Shown: one piece after another, positions 33,565 through 43,048 of the stretch
Layout of the letters: the number at the start of each line of letters is the position of its first letter
How positions within the stretch are numbered: position 1 is the stretch's first letter
NCBI GenBank assembly: GCA_036702865.1
Contig: DATNQD010000048.1
Coordinates: forward strand, 1 to 56,627
Direction: 5' to 3'
DNA length: 56,627 nt
DNA from: Trichocoleus sp.
GTDB taxonomy: Bacteria; Cyanobacteriota; Cyanobacteriia; Elainellales; Elainellaceae
The notes under the pieces: model-generated
What the model was told of the DNA's origin: nothing
Databases searched by the model: none
What the model saw: only the letters and a program-made list of their open reading frames with translations
Program-made: the position numbers and the translations under genes

Positions 33565-34578
33565 TCACACAAAATTTTCCTGGAGATAGTTTGGTTGTGG
33601 CTCTGTAAACGGTTCTAACGGCATCGCTCCAATGTCTGCCAGCAGTTGGCGATCGGCATCCTGATCTGGATTGTTTGTTGTTAAGAGCTTGTCGCCATAA
33701 AAGATCGAGTTTGCACCTGCAACAAAACACAGCACTTGGGCTTCGCGGCTTAAGCTAGTGCGTCCGGCACTCAAGCGGACTCTGGCTTTGGGCATTAAGA
33801 TCCGGGCAACCGCGCAGATTCGTACCAGATCGAGTGGATCGATCGGCTGCTGAGCTTCTAGCGGGGTTCCTTCGACCGCAACCAGCGCATTAATCGGCAC
33901 ACTTTCGGGATGCGGCTCTAGATTTGCCAGCACTTCCAGCATCCGCGCCCGATCGATCCAGCTTTCGCCCATGCCAATAATGCCACCACAGCAGATCGTC
34001 ATTCCGGCTTGTCGAACTCGGTCTAACGTTGCGAGCCGATCGGCGTAAGTGCGGGTGGTAATGATGCGATCGTAAAATTCGGGGCTGGTGTCCAGGTTGT
34101 GGTTGTAGGCGGTTAGCCCTGCAGCTGCCAAGCGTTGTGCCTGCGACTCATTGAGCATTCCTGCCGTGACACAGGCTTCCATCCCCAACTCTCGGACACC
34201 CTGCACCATCTCCAGCATTGCCTCAAATGCCGCTCCTTCTCGGATTTCTCGCCAAGCCCAGCCCATGCAAAACCGGGTTGCCCCCCGTTGCTTAGCTTCC
34301 TGTGCCGTTGCCAGCACTTCTGTCACAGGCAGCGTTGACTGTTTCTCAACGGTTGTTTCATAGTGTGCCGATTGTGGACAATAAGCGCAGTTTTCGGCAC
34401 AGCCACCCGTTTTAACGCTGAGTAGCGTTGCAAGTTGAATGCTGTTGGGTGGGTTGTAGCGACGGTGGGTCGTTTGCGCCTGAAATACGAGATCGAGGAG
34501 GGGCTGATTGACCAGCGCCAGGATTTCTTCAGTTGTCCAGTTGTGCCGAATGGAGGAGGAATGGTCTGACATTTCCAA
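33565..34578 (-). CDS. bioB: Biotin synthase
   Basis: A 337-residue radical-SAM enzyme that inserts sulfur into dethiobiotin. The radical [4Fe-4S] cluster motif CxxxCxxC is C60, C64 and C67 in [11 protein letters not shown], preceded by LLSVKTGGC. The second-cluster ligands lie in the beta barrel (cysteines in [10 protein letters not shown] and [11 protein letters not shown], and the arginine in [10 protein letters not shown]). The C-terminus [17 protein letters not shown] is family-typical. Start 34578 or the ATG two codons on (34572). No other biotin genes adjoin it, as is usual in cyanobacteria. Confidence 0.96.
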   Translation of the reverse strand: MEMSDHSSSIRHNWTTEEILALVNQPLLDLVFQAQTTHRRYNPPNSIQLATLLSVKTGGCAENCAYCPQSAHYETTVEKQSTLPVTEVLATAQEAKQRGATRFCMGWAWREIREGAAFEAMLEMVQGVRELGMEACVTAGMLNESQAQRLAAAGLTAYNHNLDTSPEFYDRIITTRTYADRLATLDRVRQAGMTICCGGIIGMGESWIDRARMLEVLANLEPHPESVPINALVAVEGTPLEAQQPIDPLDLVRICAVARILMPKARVRLSAGRTSLSREAQVLCFVAGANSIFYGDKLLTTNNPDQDADRQLLADIGAMPLEPFTEPQPNYLQENFV

Positions 34579-34608
34579 TGAGTCGTGAATGCAGTGCAGC
34601 CTTACATC

Positions 34609-37600
34609 TTACCGCTCTCTTCTCGTTCGTCCCGCTAAATTTGCCACGACCCGCACCAATTGGTCGGTTTGGACTGGCTTAGCGAGATACATTTGAAAAC
34701 CTGCTGCAATGGCTTCTTGCCGATCCCCAGCTCTGGCATATGCCGTGATTGCCGCTGCGGGAATTTGTCCGCCTGCTTCAGCCGCCAGCGATCGGACTCG
34801 GCGAATGAACTGATAGCCATCTTCCCCTGGCATCCCAATATCCGACAGCAGGACATCATACCCAGTTGGATTATTTCTCAAGTGCAAGAAGGCTTCTTGG
34901 GCAGAGACAACCGTTGTGACGATGGCTCCATGCTGCTCCAGCATTGTGAAATAGAGCTGCTGCAAGTTAGCTTCATCCTCCACCACCAGCACCCTGACTC
35001 CCTGGAGCGAGGGCAGCACATCATCGGGTGGCTGAGTCTCGTTTGGGTCTGTCAGGTCTGTTATATCAACCACATCTTCAGAAGCCAAAAAACTGACTGT
35101 TGTGCTTTCCTTTCGGTCTGGGCGGAGCGGCAGCCTGATGGTAAAAGTTGCCCCCTGCCCCTGACCTGGGCTTTCTGCCTGAACTGTGCCACCATGCAGT
35201 TCGACAACGTGACGCACGATCGACAACCCCAGCCCTAAACCCGGATTGGTGCGGCTCCGACCCCCGTCTGCTTGCCGAAAGCGATCGAACACATAGGGCA
35301 GAAATTCGGCGCTGATGCCCTGCCCAGTATCACTGACCTGAATCTGTGCCTGGTGATCCAGATAATCGAGCTGGACTGTAATGCTGCCGCCGCTTGGCGT
35401 AAATTTAATGGCGTTTGAGAGTAAGTTTGACATCACCTGCTGTAAGCGAAGCGGGTCGCCATATACCTTTTCAGGAGCAGGAGAGAGGCGGGATGTAATT
35501 TGCAGTTTTTTGGCTTCGGCGGTCAAACGGATGCCTTCGATCGTGGTGGCAATCAGCGGCGCAATTTCAAAGGGCTGAACCATTAAGCGCAGCCGCCCCG
35601 TTGTGATGCGAGAGACATCTAAAATTTCTTCAATCAGTTGAGCTTGGGCTTTGGCACTGCGTTCAATTACTTCCAGGGCTTGAGCGGTTTTGGCTGCATC
35701 CAAATGTTGATTGCGGAGGATTTGCGTCCAGCCAATCATGGCATTGAGGGGGCTGCGTAATTCGTGAGAGAGGAGCGACAAAAACTCATCTTTTGCTCGA
35801 TTTGCCGCCTCAGCCGCTGTCCGCGCCGCTTGCTCCTGCTCTAAAAGCTGGTCATGCTCGATCGCCAGCCGCTTCTGGTGCGTGATGTCTTCGATCGCCA
35901 ATAGAATGATTTGCGCATCACCCGACATCAAGATCTTGCGGGCATTGAGCAGCATCGTCCGTTGCCCGATTTGCTCAAACTCATGCTCCACCTCAAAATT
36001 TTGAAACTGCCTATCCTCAACCAAAACGGCTTCCAGCAGCGATCGCAGTTGGGGAATGTCCCATTGTCCGTTGCCCAATTCAAAGATCAGGCATTCCTCG
36101 GTTTGGGGCTGTGCGACCTGAAACGTTTGATAGAAAGCGGAATTGGCTGTGACCACCCGCAAGTCTGAATCGAGGACAAGCAAAGGTTCTCGCACAGTCT
36201 GCACGATCGCTTCTGCATAGTCTCGCGCTTCTGTTAGTTGAGCTAATTGAGCAGTGCTGCGCTTGAGATCGTCAATGTCAACCAACACCACCACTGCCCC
36301 CTCAATTTTGTTGTCGCTGGTGCGATAGGGGCGAATTTGCAGCGCATACCAGTACCCTTCCTGGTCTTGAACTTCCTGGACTTTAATGGAGAGTGTCTGA
36401 AGTACCTCTAAAATTTGTTGCTCCAGGTTGGGGATATTCAGTCGATGAGTAATGTCGCTCAGGGGTCGCCCCACATCAGTTGAGATTAGGTTAAAGATGC
36501 CTTCAATGGCTGGCGTGAAGCGCCGAATTTGCAGATCGGCTCCCAGCATGAGGATGGGAATGTTGATGCTGCTGAGTAAATTTTGTAAATCATTGCTGAC
36601 ATACGCTGATTCAGTGTTGCGCCGTTGCAGTTCTTCGTTAATTGTGTTGAGTTCTTCATTGACTGCCTGAATCTCCTCTTTTGCCGTTTCCAACTCTTCA
36701 TTGGTGCTTTGCAACTCTTCATTGCTCGACAAAATTTCTTCGTTGGCAGCTCTCAAGTCTTGATTCGTGGCTTGCTGTTCCTCAATGATCGACTGAAGAT
36801 GCTCTTTCGTCGTTTTCAATTCCTGCTGCAACCGAATAATTTCCTGGCTCTCGCTTCTTTTGCGCGTGGAGGTTGAGCTGCTTCCTTCAGCATTGGGCAA
36901 AGCCAATTGTTCAGACGCATCTTCAAACAGCACTAAAAAATGGTCTTCTCCGGCAGAGGTGCTTTGAAACGGGATGACATGCATGTTGACAAATCGAGTT
37001 CGATCGCCCTCCATCAGCGATAAGCCTTCGCGTTTGACTGGCATCTTCTGCTGCCCTGCCTGGTAAATAATTGTGCGTAACTCCATCCGCAAGCCTTCTT
37101 TTGCCATTTTCAGCAGATTAAAGCTTGCCTTGCCAGGAGCAGGTTCCAGGTAAGCACTTGTCTGTCCTCGAAACTGCAAAATCTCTAAGTCAGAATTGAC
37201 GACTACACCCACCGGAGCAAATTGACTGAGAATAATCCGCTCGACATCTTTCTGCATTTCCAGCTCTCTGAGGGCTTCTTCCTGGGTTGGCAGGTGTGGG
37301 TCAACCGGCATTGGCAAGTAGGTACTAGCAGGCAGATCAATAATGACCGGGGTTGCAGCCAGTTTTTTGGCATAAATTTTGTTTTTCTTGTCAATTAGGT
37401 CGAACAAATTAGAAAAGGTGCCAACGGTTTCTGAGCTACTCAATACCAGAAATCCTGTCGGCTTTAGCCCATAGTGGAAGATGGGCAAGAGTTTCTTTTG
37501 CAGTGAGTTTCCTAGATAGATCAACACGTTCCGGCAGGAGATCAGGTCAAGCTTGGAAAACGGCGGATCGCTGATCAGGTTTTGTCTAGCAAAGACACAG

Positions 37601-38871
37601 AGTTCGCGGACAGCTTTGGAGATCTGGTATCTGCCTTCCATTTGAACAAAGAACTGCCGCAGCCGTTCTGGAGAAACATTCGCGGTCTGGCTAATTGTGT
37701 AAATACCATTGCGAGCATAATCGATCGCCGTTTCACTGACATCCGTCGCATAGATTTGGATCGACGGTTGCGGTGTCTGGTTGGCTAAAAATTCTATTAA
37801 GCAGATGGCAATGGAATAGGCTTCTTCGCCAGTAGAACAGCCCGCTACCCAAATTCGGATCGGGGTTTCAGGCGATTTATCTTTGACAATGACAGGAAAA
37901 ACGTGGCTTTTGAGCGCCTCAAAGCTGTCTGGGTCACGGAAAAAGCTGGTGACATGAATTAAGGCATCTTGATACAGTGCCATGACTTCAGCAGGGTTGC
38001 TCTGGAGGTGGGAAGCATACTCCTCAACCTGCTCCAGCTTTTGCAGCATCATGCGCCGATGAATCCGGCGTTTTATCGTAGTTGGCTTGTAGTGAGTAAA
38101 GTCAACGCCTGTTGCCGATCGCAGCAAGCCAAAAATAGTTGACATTGCCTTTTCGGGGACGATCGATGCTTCACTCTCAGATAAAGCATCCACTGGGGCA
38201 ACAATATAGGCATGAGTGCTAATTTCAGCGATTTTTTTCGCAATTTCTCCCGGAGGCAAAACAAAATCAACCTGCCCCGTCGCAACTGCCTTGTTGGGCA
38301 TACTATCGACCTGCGCCGAGTCTTGGCATTGAGCAAAAGTCACGCCTCCAGCGGCTTTGATTGCTTCTATCCCTTTTGATCCATCCGAGTCGCCTCCCGA
38401 TAGAACCACACCGAACGCTTTGTTGCCCCGTTCTTCAGCCAGCGACAACAGAAACATATCCACCGACATAAACACGCCGCTCGGCTTATACCGAGGTTCT
38501 AGCTTTAAAGCTCCCTGGGCGATCGTCATGCTGACATTTGGCGGGATCACATAAACCTGATTCGGTTGCACGATCATTCCGTCCTGCACTTCATGCACAG
38601 GCATCTGGGTCGCTCTAGCCAGAATCACGCTCAACAGGCTCTCTTGATCTGCCGCCATGTGCTGAACGATCACAAACGCCATGCCTGTATTTGTGGGCAA
38701 CTCCTTAAGCAGTTGGATGAATGCCTCAAGTCCACCTGCTGAAGCACCGATCCCCACAATGGGAAATGGCTCAAGAGATCGATCGTCTGAATTGCCCAAC
38801 TGTTTGCTGCTGGAAGTTTTTTTCTTGGATGTTTTGCGCTGAGATTTCTGGGGAGGCTGTTCGGAGTTCAT
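34609..38871 (-). CDS. CheB-CheR-PAS-histidine kinase-receiver hybrid
   Basis: A 1420-residue cytoplasmic protein. In order: CheB methylesterase (35-225; S44 in GASAGG, H71 in VQHMA, D163 in GGDSDG); CheR methyltransferase (about 245-505; GCSTGEEAYSIA SAM loop); a Gln/Glu-rich coiled coil (about 670-760); two PAS domains (about 760-870, 885-1005); HisKA with H1036 in LSHELRSPLN; HATPase (about 1140-1255; NLLSNAIKF, GLGLGLSI); and a C-terminal receiver with D1344 in LLSDIGMP and lysine in AKPVQ. All catalytic residues are visible. No MCP or CheA lies nearby, so the substrate of the CheB/CheR part may be its own coiled coil or other proteins. Upstream and downstream genes are unrelated; it stands alone. 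Confidence 0.93.
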   Translation of the reverse strand: MNSEQPPQKSQRKTSKKKTSSSKQLGNSDDRSLEPFPIVGIGASAGGLEAFIQLLKELPTNTGMAFVIVQHMAADQESLLSVILARATQMPVHEVQDGMIVQPNQVYVIPPNVSMTIAQGALKLEPRYKPSGVFMSVDMFLLSLAEERGNKAFGVVLSGGDSDGSKGIEAIKAAGGVTFAQCQDSAQVDSMPNKAVATGQVDFVLPPGEIAKKIAEISTHAYIVAPVDALSESEASIVPEKAMSTIFGLLRSATGVDFTHYKPTTIKRRIHRRMMLQKLEQVEEYASHLQSNPAEVMALYQDALIHVTSFFRDPDSFEALKSHVFPVIVKDKSPETPIRIWVAGCSTGEEAYSIAICLIEFLANQTPQPSIQIYATDVSETAIDYARNGIYTISQTANVSPERLRQFFVQMEGRYQISKAVRELCVFARQNLISDPPFSKLDLISCRNVLIYLGNSLQKKLLPIFHYGLKPTGFLVLSSSETVGTFSNLFDLIDKKNKIYAKKLAATPVIIDLPASTYLPMPVDPHLPTQEEALRELEMQKDVERIILSQFAPVGVVVNSDLEILQFRGQTSAYLEPAPGKASFNLLKMAKEGLRMELRTIIYQAGQQKMPVKREGLSLMEGDRTRFVNMHVIPFQSTSAGEDHFLVLFEDASEQLALPNAEGSSSTSTRKRSESQEIIRLQQELKTTKEHLQSIIEEQQATNQDLRAANEEILSSNEELQSTNEELETAKEEIQAVNEELNTINEELQRRNTESAYVSNDLQNLLSSINIPILMLGADLQIRRFTPAIEGIFNLISTDVGRPLSDITHRLNIPNLEQQILEVLQTLSIKVQEVQDQEGYWYALQIRPYRTSDNKIEGAVVVLVDIDDLKRSTAQLAQLTEARDYAEAIVQTVREPLLVLDSDLRVVTANSAFYQTFQVAQPQTEECLIFELGNGQWDIPQLRSLLEAVLVEDRQFQNFEVEHEFEQIGQRTMLLNARKILMSGDAQIILLAIEDITHQKRLAIEHDQLLEQEQAARTAAEAANRAKDEFLSLLSHELRSPLNAMIGWTQILRNQHLDAAKTAQALEVIERSAKAQAQLIEEILDVSRITTGRLRLMVQPFEIAPLIATTIEGIRLTAEAKKLQITSRLSPAPEKVYGDPLRLQQVMSNLLSNAIKFTPSGGSITVQLDYLDHQAQIQVSDTGQGISAEFLPYVFDRFRQADGGRSRTNPGLGLGLSIVRHVVELHGGTVQAESPGQGQGATFTIRLPLRPDRKESTTVSFLASEDVVDITDLTDPNETQPPDDVLPSLQGVRVLVVEDEANLQQLYFTMLEQHGAIVTTVVSAQEAFLHLRNNPTGYDVLLSDIGMPGEDGYQFIRRVRSLAAEAGGQIPAAAITAYARAGDRQEAIAAGFQMYLAKPVQTDQLVRVVANLAGRTRRER

Positions 38872-39215
38872 TTTCTTTTTACAGCAGATTTAGCAACACA
38901 AAAGTTTGGCATTGCTGACTCATACCTCTCTATCTATAGCTCACATAGATACCAGGCGGTGCGTTGCTTTGTGCCTGTCAGTTGATTTTTTGAAAGGTAA
39001 ACACTTTATCTATCTGTTTTACCTACCTGATTCGTATGCTCAAAACCCATAGGCTGTAAGAATGTGCAGATTATCCGATTCTTTTTGATACGAATTATTG
39101 CTACAGAATCATGACTTTTGAGATTGTTTGTGATTACTCACCCGATCGCCTCCCTGTCTCTGCTACAGCCAAAGCCAACCAGAAAAGCAAAACAAGATTG
39201 CTAAATAAGCGTTTT
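38872..39215. other. Intergenic region, about 340 bases
   Basis: Between the hybrid kinase start and the stop of the coiled-coil gene. It holds two copies of GATTCGTAT-like sequence (39029-39040 and, inverted, 39087-39097) that recur upstream of the coiled-coil gene. No ORF was seen. Confidence 0.4.
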
Positions 39216-39809
39216 CTACTTGCCTTCAAACCTCTCTGTCTGCCGCGCCCGAAGCCCCGTATCTCTCAAACGTTGGTTTGCAACCATTAAGGCTCGACTA
39301 TGTGCCAGTGATTTTTGCAGTGAAGCTCTGAGTGACTGACTATTAGCAATAATTTCTTTGACTAAAAGATCTTGTTCCATCAGCTCTGCTAATTCTGCTG
39401 CGTCAGCGGGTTGCCCTGATCCAGTTAGACGATCGGCAAGTTCTGGAGTTTGAGTTGCAGCTTGGGTTGCGGGTGAATAGGGCTCGGAGGCATGAAGCGA
39501 TGTTGTGAGTCGGTTGAATTGTTGCTGCAATTTCTTAATCTGTCGATCGATTTCTTTCAACTGCCGACCCCGATCGATCGCGGCTTTGTAATCCTCCAGC
39601 TCGTTGTCCTTTACGTGTTTCACCATCTTGCCATTAAAGACGGCTTGGCGGCTGCGGACTTGCCAATATTGGCGACTGGTACGGGCAGTACCGCCTGGTC
39701 TCACTTGCACCAGCCAGCAGTTCTGCAAATACCAGCCTTCACTTAAGATCTTGGCTCGTTCTAAGTCAAGTATCTCCAGAGCAGTTTTTAATTCTTCTAG
39801 CGTTAACAT
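39216..39809 (-). CDS. Coiled-coil protein of unknown function
   Basis: A 197-residue soluble protein that I cannot assign to a named family. Residues 1-70 are a compact region with aromatic residues (GWYLQNCWLVQVRPGGTART, then SRQYWQVRSRQAVFNGK) that resembles small nucleic-acid-associated or plasmid-type proteins; residues 75-110 and 140-195 are heptad-rich helices (coiled coil), separated by a Pro/Thr/Ala linker. There is no signal peptide or membrane helix. It begins at ATG 39809 near repeated AATTCGTAYGCA elements (39814-39825, 39854-39865). Function unknown. Confidence 0.65.
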   Translation of the reverse strand: MLTLEELKTALEILDLERAKILSEGWYLQNCWLVQVRPGGTARTSRQYWQVRSRQAVFNGKMVKHVKDNELEDYKAAIDRGRQLKEIDRQIKKLQQQFNRLTTSLHASEPYSPATQAATQTPELADRLTGSGQPADAAELAELMEQDLLVKEIIANSQSLRASLQKSLAHSRALMVANQRLRDTGLRARQTERFEGK

Positions 39810-39813
39810 CTTT

Positions 39814-39865
39814 AATTCGTACGCAGCTAGGTATATCTTAAATAAGATAATTCAATTCGTATGCA
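39814..39865. promoter_or_regulatory. Two AATTCGTAYGCA elements upstream of the coiled-coil gene
   Basis: AATTCGTACGCA at 39814-39825 and AATTCGTATGCA at 39854-39865, 40 bases (about four helical turns) apart. They lie in the spacer between this gene and the Crp/Fnr gene, so a regulator could bind both. Not tested. Confidence 0.35.
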
Positions 39866-40033
39866 AATAAGGACTATGATTAAGAGCACACGAATCAGTT
39901 TTACGATTTTTATTTATTTTGTATAAAGATAAGTTAGAGCCAGATTAATGAATATTAGTCAATCTGGCGTAGCCCTGTAGAGTTTACTGCACTTCCCCCA
40001 TCCTGTACTCCCTTTCCCCCTAAGGAATAAGCA

Positions 40034-40810
40034 ATGACTGCTCAAACTAACTTTCATAAATCTTTTCAGAGGAAGGTGGAATGTCCCAGTATGCAAAGTG
40101 AAAACTTCGTGCTTGCGGCGCTACCCCCAGATATCTACAAACAACTGATGCCCCACCTGAAACAGGTTTCATTAGAGCAGGGTAAGCTAATTTGCGCCCC
40201 GAATGAACCCATTGAAACCGTCTATTTTCCGATCGATTGTCTCCTGTCTCTCACGATTACAATGAATGACGGTTCCACCGCTGAAACGGGCATGATCGGC
40301 AGACAGGACATGTTTGGCTTAAACGCTGTTATGAGCGGAACCTCCGCACAAACAACCTGTAGCGTCCAGGTTGCTGGAAGCGCATTCAAAGCAGATGCTA
40401 AGATATGGCGGCAAGAATTTAACCGAAATCAGGAATTGCGTGAAGTTTTGCTCCGCTCTGCTCAAGCGCTTGCTGCTCAAGTGTCGCAAACTGCTGCCTG
40501 CAACCGCCTCCATCTTTTGGATCAGCGATTAGCCCGCTGGCTGCTGGAAGTGCAGAGTCGCATTGGTAAAGACAACTTAAAGCTAACCCATGAATTCATT
40601 TCTGAAATGCTGGGTGTGCGTCGTGCTGGAGTCACGCTGGCTGCCCAAAAGCTTCAAGATAGCGGCATCATCCAGTACAACCGGGGTTACATCAAAATCC
40701 TGGATCAACATCGGCTCGAAGCTGCTGCCTGCGAATGTTTTTCAGTCATTCAACAGGAATACGATCGCTTGCTCCTCAATCAGAACATCCTCAATCAGAA
40801 CAATCGATAG
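40034..40810 (+). CDS. Crp/Fnr-family transcriptional regulator
   Basis: A 258-residue regulator. Residues about 25-140 form the cyclic-nucleotide-binding fold (VYFPIDCLLSLTITMNDGST, ETGMIGRQDMFG), but the cAMP phosphate-binding RS pair is not apparent, so another ligand or none is likely. Residues about 165-235 are the Crp-type winged helix (LTHEFISEMLGVRRAGVTLA, then DSGIIQYNRGYIKIL). The ATG at 40034 has AAGGA 7 bases before it. The last residues LLLNQNILNQNNR come from a 15-bp tandem duplication (CTCAATCAGAACATC and its near copy, about 40774-40804). Probably a stress or nutrient regulator; targets unknown. Confidence 0.85.
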   Translation: MTAQTNFHKSFQRKVECPSMQSENFVLAALPPDIYKQLMPHLKQVSLEQGKLICAPNEPIETVYFPIDCLLSLTITMNDGSTAETGMIGRQDMFGLNAVMSGTSAQTTCSVQVAGSAFKADAKIWRQEFNRNQELREVLLRSAQALAAQVSQTAACNRLHLLDQRLARWLLEVQSRIGKDNLKLTHEFISEMLGVRRAGVTLAAQKLQDSGIIQYNRGYIKILDQHRLEAAACECFSVIQQEYDRLLLNQNILNQNNR

Positions 40811-40898
40811 ACTGAACTTGCTGCTACACCACTAACCCTTTTGCTGGGTGAACCCGATCGATCGTTTGCAGCAGATCGCATTATGTTTAGCAGAGTGT

Positions 40899-42578
40899 TT
40901 AGCAGAATTGGGCACTTGTGATTGCTTCTGGCTGAACGTCTTTCAAAGTAGCAAGTTGAGTATTGGTTGCAGTCACCGTTAATAGGGTGTCGGTTCCATT
41001 CTGGCTGAGCGTCAAATCACTGGGTTTAAGGCTGCCCAGACAAATTCGATCTTGCTCTGTGAAGCCGTAAATCGTGGCGCTGCCGCCTGCAAAAAGAAAC
41101 CGATTGTTGCCGTTGGCATAGACCGTATCACTTCCGGTAATGGTGAGCAGGTTATTACCGCTCCCGGTGTAGATGGTGTTTGTGCCGCCCCCTGCCTGAA
41201 TATCGTCGCTGCCCGAACCACCCGTAATCAGATCATCCCCTGCGCCTGTGAGAATTTGGTTCTCGCCGTCTCCTGCCTGTACGAGCGCCCGACCTGTTGT
41301 GGTTGCGGTGATCTGGTCATTGCCCGCACCTGTATAAACGTCGGCAAACTTGCCTGTCACGACAATGATGTTGTTGCCGTCCTCAGCATAAACTGACCCC
41401 TGCGTTAGCGTTATCCGATCGTTCCCAGAACCCGCATAAATGGTAGCGACGCCATCGGTAAGCTGCGTGACGTTCACCTCGTTTTGCCCTTCGCCAACAT
41501 CAATCGTGTGAGAGCCGCCAACCGAGGCGATCGTGATCTGGTCGTTGTCTTTACCTGTGCGCGTGGTAGTGTCTCCGTTCAAGTTAATGGAGATCACATT
41601 CTCACCGTCTCCTGATTGAATGATGCTAGAGCCACTGAAAGCCTGAACGGTAATTTGATCATTTCCGGCACCCGTATAAACCTCGCTGCGGGCACTCATC
41701 ACCTGAATTTTATTGTTGCCATCTCCCGCATTCAGGACGATCGATCCCATCTCACTGGCAGTACCGCTCAGAAGCGCCTCAATTTGGTCATCGCCTTTGC
41801 CACTGGTAATCTGCGCCGAGCCGCCTTGAACCGTAATGGTATTGTTGCCGTTGCCCGCTTGAATGGTGTTGTAGGTGCCGCTGGCGCGAATGCGATCGTC
41901 TCCGCTACCGCTAATCATGTGGTTTGATGTGCCAACCTCGATCGTGTTGTTGCCATCTCCGGCATAAACCGTGCTGAACACCCCTCTAGGGCCACCTGCT
42001 GCCAGAATGGTGACTGCATCATTCCCCGATCCGGCATAAACCGTAGTGCCAAACAAGGCTTTGCTATCAATGACATTATTGCCATCCCCAGCATAAATAA
42101 AATATTCGCCAGATCCGGAGAGCGTCAGTTCGTCATTGCCTGAGCCAGTATAAATTGTGGCGCGGCTATCACTCGCCTGAACGATATTGTTGCCATCTCC
42201 CAGATAAGCAATAAAGCTGCCCCCACCATTGCTGAGGCGATCGTCTCCTGACTCTGCCCGGATTATTTCAGTTGCGCCAGAAGTCGCCCAAATTGTGTTG
42301 TTGCCCTCGCCTGCATCTAAATAGTTCGTCCCGCTGCCGCCATCGAGCAGGTCATCGCCTGCGCCACCATAAATTTGATCATCCCCTTCATTGCCAAATA
42401 GCTGATCGTCCCCTTCCTTGCCGTAGATTCGATCGTTCCCTTCTTTGCCTTCAATCCAGTTATCTCTCAGCGTACCGAGCAACAAATCGTTTGCTGCCGT
42501 ACCAATGAGGTGATCTTCCTGAGCAATCAGTTGCCCAATTTCAGCTTTGGTTAAAGGTGTTTCTTCAAAAGAAGACAT
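40899..42578 (-). CDS. RTX (hemolysin-type) calcium-binding beta-roll protein
   Basis: A 559-residue secreted-type protein without an N-terminal signal peptide, as expected for type I secretion with a C-terminal signal. The first ~100 residues carry classical GGxGxDxx repeats (KEGNDRIYG, KEGDDQLFG, NEGDDQIYG, GAGDDLLDG). The rest is a long, regular series in which GSGND and AGDGNN repeats alternate, giving an extended beta-roll that binds Ca2+. The last ~60 residues (DRICLGSLKPSDLTL, then QNGTDTLLTV) are the common tail of cyanobacterial RTX proteins. No enzymatic domain was found, so it may be a surface or matrix protein. No T1SS genes are in the window. Confidence 0.88.
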   Translation of the reverse strand: MSSFEETPLTKAEIGQLIAQEDHLIGTAANDLLLGTLRDNWIEGKEGNDRIYGKEGDDQLFGNEGDDQIYGGAGDDLLDGGSGTNYLDAGEGNNTIWATSGATEIIRAESGDDRLSNGGGSFIAYLGDGNNIVQASDSRATIYTGSGNDELTLSGSGEYFIYAGDGNNVIDSKALFGTTVYAGSGNDAVTILAAGGPRGVFSTVYAGDGNNTIEVGTSNHMISGSGDDRIRASGTYNTIQAGNGNNTITVQGGSAQITSGKGDDQIEALLSGTASEMGSIVLNAGDGNNKIQVMSARSEVYTGAGNDQITVQAFSGSSIIQSGDGENVISINLNGDTTTRTGKDNDQITIASVGGSHTIDVGEGQNEVNVTQLTDGVATIYAGSGNDRITLTQGSVYAEDGNNIIVVTGKFADVYTGAGNDQITATTTGRALVQAGDGENQILTGAGDDLITGGSGSDDIQAGGGTNTIYTGSGNNLLTITGSDTVYANGNNRFLFAGGSATIYGFTEQDRICLGSLKPSDLTLSQNGTDTLLTVTATNTQLATLKDVQPEAITSAQFC

Positions 42579-43048
42579 TATTTCGCTCCCACACAGTTGC
42601 GATTTGGGTCAAAAATCCTGTTCGACTACCCTCCCTTTTAGGAAGGCAAGCGATCGGGCGCATCAAAGCAGATATTGAGTTGAGGTAAGGTCAAATTTAC
42701 TGGCAAAACTCGCCTGACCGTTGCGCCTCAGGACGGAAATTTTATCTGAAACAGTTATAAATACTGGCTTTTCACGATTGCACTTCTGATGCTAAGTCCA
42801 GAAATACTGCGACATGATGAAGATTGTATGAAGTAATACAATTCTTAATTTAGGTAAAACCACGCAAGTATAAAAAAGGGATGGTGCGATCGGATTAGAG
42901 CCTGCCTTAAGCCCAAAATCCTCTCGTAGGGGCAAAGTATTTGCAGCAGAATGGTTGCACTGATTTAGAGTACATTGGCGCAAATGCTTCGCCCTTTACC
43001 CCTATCCGCACCACAAGTGATGTAATTGGCGATCGTTAAAGGCTGTCC
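42579..43048. other. Intergenic region, about 470 bases
   Basis: Between the RTX gene start and the permease-partner stop, both on the minus strand. A 63-codon minus frame (42792-42983) has no recognisable features. It probably holds the RTX promoter; no element was identified. Confidence 0.4.

Noticed and set aside
41052-41396. 114-codon plus frame within the RTX gene
   Set aside because: Shadow ORF caused by the repetitive GGxGxD codons.
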